Assembly (NCBI GenBank): GCA_036480375.1
Contig: JAZGGI010000044.1
Coordinates: forward strand, 1 to 51,962
Reading direction: 5' to 3'
From: Candidatus Zixiibacteriota bacterium
GTDB lineage: Bacteria; Zixibacteria; MSB-5A5; GN15; JAAZOE01
DNA length: 51,962 bases
Shown: piece by piece, positions 46,176-51,962 of the stretch
How positions within the stretch are numbered: position 1 is the stretch's first letter
Layout of the letters: every line of letters starts with the position of its first letter
The notes under the pieces: model-generated
Seen by the model: only the letters and a program-made list of their open reading frames with translations
The model's database searches: none
Told to the model about the DNA's origin: nothing
Position numbers and translations under genes: made by a program

Positions 46176-46288
46176 CGCAGCTTATCAATCCATACCTCCT
46201 TGATTAAAGGTTTTAATTTCGGTTATCCGTTTACAAATCGTTCCGGGTGTTGGGCATATGCGGCATCCATGTCTCCTGCCTTTTCCGC
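46171..46288 (-). pseudogene. IS3-family transposase C-terminal relic
   Basis: Minus-strand translation gives AYAQHPERFVNG, a stop, then PKLKPL and EVWIDK. This matches the C-terminal end of the IS3-family OrfB integrase core, which usually reads HPERFVNG, then proline-rich text, then VWINKP. At least one in-frame stop and upstream stops mark it as dead. The surrounding gap 45958-46409 holds nothing else recognisable. Confidence 0.7.
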
Positions 46289-46409
46289 AAAATTTTATCA
46301 GTATTGCCGGTATGCACATCCCGCGGCGTTATCATGGCCACACCAGACACTGTGTTCCCCGTAAGTCTTTGCTATTATTAATGCATCTAAAAATGGGGGC
46401 TGAGCAATT

Positions 46410-47123
46410 TTACCACATCCGGCGGACCCTTGATTTTTCTCTATCGATTTTCTTACCTGTCAGACGTTCCCATAACTTGATACCGGCCAGTTTTTCAACA
46501 AGTGTGGTCGGAACCAAGAACGTATCTAATGATTGATTAGATTCTTCGTTTGGCATTACAAATGACCACATATGCAAAACACCTCTGTTATTCTCAGTCA
46601 AAACAGACTTAAAATATGCGTTTGGTATTGGTATGGTTACTTCATTTGGGTCATCAGCGCCTATACTTTCGACGGGTTGATCAAAATAAAAAATGGGACC
46701 ACAAATAACATAAGTTTCCAATATTTTTGACTTCGCATCTAAACCCCGGACCTTAGATTCCAATTCTTTCCAGATGTTTCTGTTGAATTGAGGTCTCTGA
46801 GGTGACATATTGGATAATAGGAATGTTTCGCTATTTTGTAATTCTGTTTCTCTCTGATTAGCACTGGCGACAAGATGCCCACGATCATAGCCGGAGCCAG
46901 CATAATCAACAAGATCGGCGCGAAACATCTCCGGAATTCGATAGTCTGAACGAAAGTTATCCAAACGATCCAGGCCGGGATTATCAGGATCTACGATCTC
47001 CAGGGCCCACTTTGCTTGACGAAAATAATATGAATACCCCAGCACATAATACCTGTTAAACATTATTTGGTCTGCTGCCGGCATTCCATATCTGGTTTCG
47101 CGTTTCAAATTAGGTAGGTTCAT
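46410..47123 (-). CDS. DNA/RNA non-specific endonuclease (NUC1/EndA family)
   Basis: The 237-residue enzyme carries the family's DRGH motif (YDRGHLVASAN, catalytic His83) and the metal-binding NMSPQRPQFNRNIW segment with its conserved asparagines. A magnesium-dependent beta-beta-alpha nuclease degrading both DNA and RNA is expected. Most relatives are exported, but no signal peptide precedes the domain here, and AGGAG fixes the ATG. Either it stays inside, which would need an inhibitor, or it leaves by an unknown route. It is cargo in the B-to-C cassette between an IS relic and a CARDB lipoprotein. Confidence 0.88.
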   Translation of the reverse strand: MNLPNLKRETRYGMPAADQIMFNRYYVLGYSYYFRQAKWALEIVDPDNPGLDRLDNFRSDYRIPEMFRADLVDYAGSGYDRGHLVASANQRETELQNSETFLLSNMSPQRPQFNRNIWKELESKVRGLDAKSKILETYVICGPIFYFDQPVESIGADDPNEVTIPIPNAYFKSVLTENNRGVLHMWSFVMPNEESNQSLDTFLVPTTLVEKLAGIKLWERLTGKKIDREKSRVRRMW

Positions 47124-47311
47124 TTATCTTCTCCTTTCGAGGTTTTTTCTAATATAACGTGATACAAGACAACTCGTTTTCACGGTAATTTGACTTACCG
47201 AAGAGTCAACAGCAAAAGCCTCACGAGTAGACTGCAAACCTCACCGCATACCTGCTTTTCCTCCTGAAGCATATAGAACCGCTGTAATCCCAATCATCAA
47301 AATAAGAAACA

Positions 47312-47335
47312 CACCTGTCAGATTCCGGCAGTGGA
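47312..47335. repeat. Recurring 25-bp motif, copy 2
   Basis: CACCTGTCAGATTCCGGCAG followed by TGGA matches copy 1 at most positions from TGACAG onwards. It sits between the CARDB lipoprotein stop and the nuclease start. The rest of this 235-bp gap holds no clear gene. Confidence 0.4.
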
Positions 47336-47358
47336 AATAGAAAATAAGTCAGTCTTAT

Positions 47359-47781
47359 TTAGTTATCAGTAGTATAGTATTTATCATCTTCGTTGCTTTC
47401 TTTCACCATTTTTTTTGCATCAACTCTCACTACCAAATCGCATGTTGTAAGAGTAGATAGATCCAAGCCGCGGGGAGATGAAAAACTACTAAATGGAATG
47501 GAACCTGAATTCCATGTATCTCCTTTTGCAATGGCAGGAACTTCAGCAGAATATTGAGTTTGAGGTTTTTGGGCATCATTCGCATCTATTGCATTAATTT
47601 CTAAATAGGTCAAATGATTTCCTGCATCTTTATTACCAATATTTTTTAGTGTAACGATTACCATTTGTGATGAACAATCAATTTTAGTTTCATCTTCTAC
47701 TACTATTAGATTGGGTAGTTCGGGAGCACAACCAAATATACCCAAAAAACAGAACGTTATCAATAGAGTTTATACTTTCAT
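47359..47781 (-). pseudogene. CARDB-domain lipoprotein with an in-frame stop at codon 4
   Basis: A good start (ATG 47781, AAGGA ahead) is followed by AAA GTA and then TAA at codon 4. After that the frame stays open for 134 codons with a clear lipobox (FLGIFGC) and one CARDB-like Ig domain (LIVVEDETKIDCSSQMV, then VTLKNIGNKDAGNH). Removing the stop gives a normal lipoprotein signal (MKV-x-TLLITFCFLGIFGC). Restart at TTG 47763 would leave an unusually short, uncharged signal. It is either a fresh pseudogene, a sequence error (TAT to TAA), or translated from the TTG. CARDB domains bind proteins or carbohydrates at the cell surface. Confidence 0.7.
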
Positions 47782-47824
47782 ATATTATTCCTTATGTTAT
47801 TATATTTAATATAGTAGAGTGTTG

Positions 47825-48625
47825 TTATACAATAAGTCCATAAGCTTCTGTAAAAGCTTTTTTAGCGTAGGCGTTTGAGGCATAAGCAAAGCCTTTATTC
47901 CCCCAATTAGTCCCCCAACTATTTCTTACAATAATATGTTTAGAAGTATAGCCAACTAAAGCAACTGCATGACCGCCTCTAACTGTATTAGGTTTATATA
48001 TTTTCAATTGTCCATTTGTTTGCGTTGCGTTATCCCATGTAGCATCAACTCCTAATCTAGTCAATATTGGTCCTACCAAAGCTAACCACATTTTCCAAGT
48101 AGTAAGATTTCTACCTAAATTATGATAACTCGTTATGCGTAATTTAGCCGCTCTGGAGAAAAATACAGCTGGTTTGAGCATTGATAATTTACCGTCCATT
48201 GGTAAGTCTTTTTCAAGTACACAGCCATAATTACGAGCTACTTTTAAAGCTAGTTTAGTTTGAGTCCCAGCTGTTTCAAGAAATGTTGTGGGGTAATTAG
48301 TAATTTCATCAGTTTCTTTATTAGCCATCCATATGAAACGAGGAGAAGGTTGAGCATTTTTTAAAAGTTTGCCATTTGTTATAAAGTGCCATCTAAGTAA
48401 ACCATCTGCAGTAGCGAAGCCGACACACGCACCTGTACTTCCTTGATTACGAATTTTCCACCAATCTTCTCTAAGATCTTTTGATGAAGGTATACTTGGT
48501 AAATCATCAACTAATCCTGATGAAACAGCATCTTGAAAAGTCCAGTCATCTTCAGGTTTAATTGAAGGAATACAGTTGAGAATAAAATTTTGATTTTTCA
48601 GAGTTTCTTTCTTAGACTTAACCAT
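47825..48625 (-). CDS. Papain-like (C1) cysteine peptidase
   Basis: The 266-residue protein has the C1 active-site blocks: oxyanion glutamine and nucleophile in NQGSTGACVGFA (Gln61, Cys67), histidine in GGHAVALVGY, and asparagine in VRNSWGTNWGNKGFAY. The usual second cysteine of the QGxCGSCW motif is threonine. The N-terminus (residues 1-45) lacks a signal peptide and is short for an inhibitory propeptide. AGGAG supports ATG 48625 over a more distal start at 48697. Its AT-rich composition contrasts with the giant subtilase and suggests a separate origin. It is the promoter-proximal gene of the B-to-C cassette. Confidence 0.88.
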   Translation of the reverse strand: MVKSKKETLKNQNFILNCIPSIKPEDDWTFQDAVSSGLVDDLPSIPSSKDLREDWWKIRNQGSTGACVGFATADGLLRWHFITNGKLLKNAQPSPRFIWMANKETDEITNYPTTFLETAGTQTKLALKVARNYGCVLEKDLPMDGKLSMLKPAVFFSRAAKLRITSYHNLGRNLTTWKMWLALVGPILTRLGVDATWDNATQTNGQLKIYKPNTVRGGHAVALVGYTSKHIIVRNSWGTNWGNKGFAYASNAYAKKAFTEAYGLIV

Positions 48626-48687
48626 GGTACTTCTCCTTTTCAATTTCTTTATGCAATCATCAATGCTGTTTATTAAAATAGCAAATA

Positions 48688-48712
48688 GGGGTGACAAATA
48701 GTGTCAGTGTAA
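48688..48712. repeat. Recurring 25-bp motif, copy 3
   Basis: GGGGTGACAAATAGTGTCAG followed by TGTAA resembles copies 1 and 2. It contains an inverted pair TGACA...TGTCA typical of REP or IS200-like termini. It lies upstream of the papain-like gene. Confidence 0.4.
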
Positions 48713-48819
48713 ATAAAAATGATTCAGTTATTTTTATTAAATATTGCACAAATATTGTGCGAGCCCATTTGAACTTAGATACGAACAGTATGATTACTGT
48801 CTATCTTAATATACACCCT

Positions 48820-49107
48820 TTCTATCATTTTTCTAACATAATGAGCCAAAACAAGAGATAATAAGAGAAAACACCAGACAAAAGGCTCAAACTAAGTTGT
48901 GGCTGTAATTGCCTCTTAGTGTCTGGTGCTTTCTACTGTTTGGACTATTGAACAGGCTCATAACCCGAAGCACATGTGATGTGGTTGTCAGGGGTTCAAA
49001 TCCTGCTCCCGCTACCAAACTTAAGCCCCTGAAGTTTAACCACTTCGGGGGTTTCCTTTTGGGTGGGATTTCCTTCGAAAACCGGATTTTCTAACAGTTT
49101 TCTAATA
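48820..49107 (+). repeat. att-like site C (complete arm-core-arm copy)
   Basis: TTCTATCA (48820) and TTCTAACA (48831) form the left pair; the conserved hairpin arm follows. The tRNA anticodon loop and 3' half cover 48954-49017, with the same 16-bp variable-arm insert as site B. The hairpin CCCCTGAAG/CTTCGGGG comes next, then TTCTAACA (49089) and TTCTAATA (49100). Distances are the same as in site B: 116 bp from left pair to core and 135 bp from core to right pair. Confidence 0.85.
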
Positions 49108-49190
49108 AAATTTCACAAATACTGGTTCATGGTATAAAGAAAAGGACAGGTCAGCTTAACCTGTCCCTCTTAATCTTCTGGTCGAAAGTT

Positions 49191-51689
49191 CTATTTCAAG
49201 AATAACATCTTCTTCGTGTCAATAAAGTCACCCGACTGCAATCGATAGAGATAAACACCACTCGCCAGATGCGACGCGTTCCATTCAACTGAGTGATAGC
49301 CTGCTTCACACCCACGGTCAACGAGGGTTTCTACTCTCCGACCCAGCAGATTAAATATATCGATGCGAACATGCGCGGTCTGAGGCAGAGCAAAGCTAAT
49401 CCGAGTGGTCGGATTAAATGGGTTAGGATGATTTCCTAAAAGCGCCAGATTGATGTGTGCCTCACCCTCTTGTACTTGAGCTGGCATTTCTATGGCGCCC
49501 TTTGTCATGTATAAAACACAATCATACCCTTGAAGAGAGGTGCCGTCATTCAATTCAGCAGTTAATCTGACTTTTATCTCATCACGATACATTTTTATTC
49601 CAGTAGAATCATTTTGTGATGCCTTAACGCTGTTCTTAATCGCTTCAATAACATCCTGCCGATTGAATTTGATTGTAAGATCTTCATACCCATCAGCTGC
49701 TTCTTCAGTACAAGCACAACTGTCTTCTGTCTTATCGGAAGGTGTGGCAACATCTTCATAATCCCACCTGGTTGGACTGACACCGGCAAGAGAGATTGTT
49801 TCCGGATTAATATCAGCAATATCAAAATCTTCGGTTCCCAAAATAGCAACAGGCAAAACAGATTTAGCAGGTCCATTACCATTCCCATGATTCACTTTTG
49901 CGTTCAACGGATTAGGACAAGAACCAGGCTTGATATCAACATAAATATCTGTAAAAACAGGATCATCCGGATCGTCGCAATCCTCATTTCCCATCGCACA
50001 CGATGGCACAAAAGGTTCTTCATGAAACTCATAGCCTGAGAGATAACCGTCATTAGCGTTGACGGTGGCGTCAAAAGCTTTCCTCATAGGCATTGCAGCC
50101 GGGAAACCGCCTAAAGTGAAGAAGTTACTCTTCTCATCAAAATGCCATAAACCGACCAAACCGGACTCATCGCCGCGCAATGGATGATACATATCGGCCT
50201 GGATTTCACTCTGAGTTCTCGCCACCCCCCAAATCCGAACTTCATCTATCATGCCCCTAAAAAAATCTGATGGAGAAGAATCGTATTCCTGGCCAATACT
50301 GAATCTCGCGCCGTATGTCGGTCTGATAGTTGCCGTGAAGGTCAACTGCTCCTCGCCATTAACATACAAACAACCGTTATCGTTTTCATCGAGAGTCAGC
50401 GCTACATGATACCAATCGCCCGGCGGAAACTGATCGGAACCGCAAACGAAATCATTATCAGTGTCAAAATAGCAAAATGTATGTGAATCTCCGTCATAAT
50501 AGAGAAGATTGTAATTACCTCCTAATACATCATTTACTATTTTATTAAAAGCAAGTATCATTGATCTGGTATTACCTATTTGTTCGTCAGGATAAACCCA
50601 GGCCTCCATTGTTAAAACGCTATCGTAATCAGCCCTTCCGACGAGGTCATTAGATAGGTTGTTCGCTTCAACATAATCGTTAACTCCGTCAAGGACCAGA
50701 GCATTTCCGGGCCCGCTATTCGGTACCGCATATTCTTCTGATGTATAATCATACTGGTTCTTGTTAATCTCAAATGGAACTATCTTATACCGATAAATCT
50801 CGCCATTGACAACATTAGTATCCATATATGAATTAATCGAGGGCGGAAGAAACGGCAAATGCATTTTTATCATTTTACCGTCCCTATAAACTAAATATCC
50901 CAAAAATGGCGCGAAATGATCATCAAAATCAGGATCTTTACCGGAATAATTTGCCTGCTTCCAATTCAGTTCAACTTGCCCATCGGTTGCGTAAGCAGTC
51001 AATTCAGACACATGATATTTCCAGGCATCCATTTTCTCGTCATTATATGTATTAGGCGCTCCGCCAAATCGAATAACTTCAAAATCCCGCTGTGCGCTCT
51101 GCTTACCGTCAACCTTCTGACCATCCTCAACCGCAATCATATAGATCATCATATCAGTCATCAATCTGTTACAATCCCCTTTATCTGACCAACTATGAAT
51201 GTCGGGGTAAACATATCCATAAAACGGAATTCGAAATGGCAATATCGTATGATTCGTGTCCGGCTCCAGGTAATCCATCCGCATCATATCATAAAGCGCG
51301 TCATGTATCATGGATGAGCGGAAATTGAAGTAACTGTGCCCCCTCCCCGTAATTTTTGGATATGAGGGTCCGTCCCATCGGAATCCTTTTTTTACGGTTA
51401 GAATCCCGCCCTCTTCGATGCGAACAAAATCCCAATCACAGATTGGAAGACTATCTTTTGACCAATTGTAAAGAAAATCGCCAAGTCCCTTATACGGGTC
51501 TGGATACTTCATCGGATTAATAAAATACTCAGGCAGACTTATAGTGTAGTCCTTCTGTAACTCATATTTCTTTTCGCCAAATGGACGCCACTCATATTCG
51601 GTCCAATCTTTATAATGCTGAGCGCTGACAATATTACCTATCCCCAATAAAATTATAATGAACGCTAAACACAGGTGATGACTTTTCAT
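49191..51689 (-). CDS. Secreted LamG-domain protein with DUF1353-like N-terminus and T9SS-type C-terminal tail
   Basis: The 832-residue protein has a signal peptide (residues 1-23). An N-terminal domain contains GFRWDGPSYP and SSMIHDALYDMMR, resembling DUF1353 phage-associated proteins. A fibronectin-like stretch and a concanavalin/LamG domain (about 330-510; MEAWVYPDEQ, GDWYHVALTLDE, GMIDEVRIWGVART) follow. A calcium-like region with IDIKPGS-type text comes next, and a C-terminal sorting tail (about 755-832; NHPNPFNPTTRISFALP, then ASGVYLYRLQSG) ends it. This tail directs export by type IX secretion in Bacteroidota and is common in FCB phyla. Sole cargo of the C-to-D cassette; GGAGGT precedes the ATG. 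Confidence 0.88.
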   Translation of the reverse strand: MKSHHLCLAFIIILLGIGNIVSAQHYKDWTEYEWRPFGEKKYELQKDYTISLPEYFINPMKYPDPYKGLGDFLYNWSKDSLPICDWDFVRIEEGGILTVKKGFRWDGPSYPKITGRGHSYFNFRSSMIHDALYDMMRMDYLEPDTNHTILPFRIPFYGYVYPDIHSWSDKGDCNRLMTDMMIYMIAVEDGQKVDGKQSAQRDFEVIRFGGAPNTYNDEKMDAWKYHVSELTAYATDGQVELNWKQANYSGKDPDFDDHFAPFLGYLVYRDGKMIKMHLPFLPPSINSYMDTNVVNGEIYRYKIVPFEINKNQYDYTSEEYAVPNSGPGNALVLDGVNDYVEANNLSNDLVGRADYDSVLTMEAWVYPDEQIGNTRSMILAFNKIVNDVLGGNYNLLYYDGDSHTFCYFDTDNDFVCGSDQFPPGDWYHVALTLDENDNGCLYVNGEEQLTFTATIRPTYGARFSIGQEYDSSPSDFFRGMIDEVRIWGVARTQSEIQADMYHPLRGDESGLVGLWHFDEKSNFFTLGGFPAAMPMRKAFDATVNANDGYLSGYEFHEEPFVPSCAMGNEDCDDPDDPVFTDIYVDIKPGSCPNPLNAKVNHGNGNGPAKSVLPVAILGTEDFDIADINPETISLAGVSPTRWDYEDVATPSDKTEDSCACTEEAADGYEDLTIKFNRQDVIEAIKNSVKASQNDSTGIKMYRDEIKVRLTAELNDGTSLQGYDCVLYMTKGAIEMPAQVQEGEAHINLALLGNHPNPFNPTTRISFALPQTAHVRIDIFNLLGRRVETLVDRGCEAGYHSVEWNASHLASGVYLYRLQSGDFIDTKKMLFLK

Positions 51690-51815
51690 AATTACCTCCG
51701 ATAATTGTTAAAACCCTATTACTAAAAAATATAAACAATTTTGTCGATTTGCCCAGACAATTCTTGTTATAAAGGATATTGGAGATCACCTACTCCACGG
51801 CTTACATGCACCTCT

Positions 51816-51962
51816 GTCTAACATTTTTCTAACATAATTAGCCAAAACAGCAGAAAATAAGGGAAAACCGGCGGGGGCCGGATTTCTATTGGTCTGATTA
51901 TACTGCCATGGCCGCGTGTCTGGTGCTTTCTGTTGTTCGGACGTTTGAGCTGGCTCATAACC
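51816..51962 (+). repeat. att-like site D, cut by the window end
   Basis: GTCTAACA (51816) and TTCTAACA (51827) form the left pair. GTGTCTGGTGCTTTCTG is kept near 51917, but the middle of the arm differs from sites A-C. The core GGCTCATAACC begins at 51952 (117 bp after the second motif), and the window ends inside the tRNA half, so whether an intact tRNA or another cassette follows cannot be seen. Confidence 0.75.

Noticed and set aside
47241-47312. A 23-codon minus-strand peptide with a GTG start and a hydrophobic segment (LILMIGITAVLYASGG)
   Set aside because: Too short to support without homologues, weak start, and it lies in a mutated mobile-element-rich gap.

Overview
The window looks like a chromosomal segment of a Gram-negative bacterium of the FCB group, possibly candidate phylum Zixibacteria or a neighbour (inference from gene style, not a database match). 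The clues are a dockerin-type calcium repeat protein, a C-terminal Por/T9SS-like sorting tail, TSP3 repeats with a C-terminal outer-membrane barrel, lipid A/core genes (lauroyl transferase, heptosyltransferase), a bacilliredoxin-like protein, and many secreted peptidases.

Positions 1-38,670 are mostly ordinary chromosome. After a 135-bp tandem repeat come a PD40 propeller protein, a dimethylargininase-like hydrolase, acetyl-CoA synthetase, a dockerin protein, an enoyl-CoA isomerase-like crotonase, a cytidylate-kinase-like protein, lipoproteins (one a prohibitin homologue), an S46 peptidase, a nitrilase-family amidase, RNase HII with YraN, ferritin, an unrecognised 455-residue protein and IspG. 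Next is a butyrate kinase gene followed by two tandem, complementarily degenerate phosphotransbutyrylase-like genes. Then come a rhomboid protease, a PpiD-like chaperone and an envelope operon (M23 peptidase, gluzincin, LpxL-type acyltransferase, heptosyltransferase, PfkB kinase). TldD/TldE, a four-repeat secreted protein, a lone HsdR-N-type nuclease, the stomatin/NfeD pair and a bacilliredoxin complete this part.

Positions 38,800-51,962 are an accessory region of a different kind. It begins with fused relics of a transposase and a tyrosine integrase. Five copies follow of a sequence holding the anticodon loop and 3' half of a CAT-anticodon tRNA (39,121; 39,374; 40,770; 48,954; 51,951). Four copies have a pair of TTCTAACA-like motifs (11-bp period) 116-117 bp to the left, and three have another pair 119 or 135 bp to the right. 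This is the geometry of phage attP sites (arm sites, core, arm sites) and is what element-to-element junctions look like in a tandem array of integrated elements. The stretches between copies carry only minus-strand genes and no integrase: a C45-type amide hydrolase; a 1651-residue subtilase fused to an M6-like domain and an outer-membrane barrel, with a nuclease, a CARDB lipoprotein and a papain-like peptidase; and a LamG/T9SS-tail protein. One interval is empty. I read this as an integron-like cassette array built at a tRNA-Met att site and moved by an integrase acting in trans. The repeats and spacings are directly visible; the mobility model is inference.
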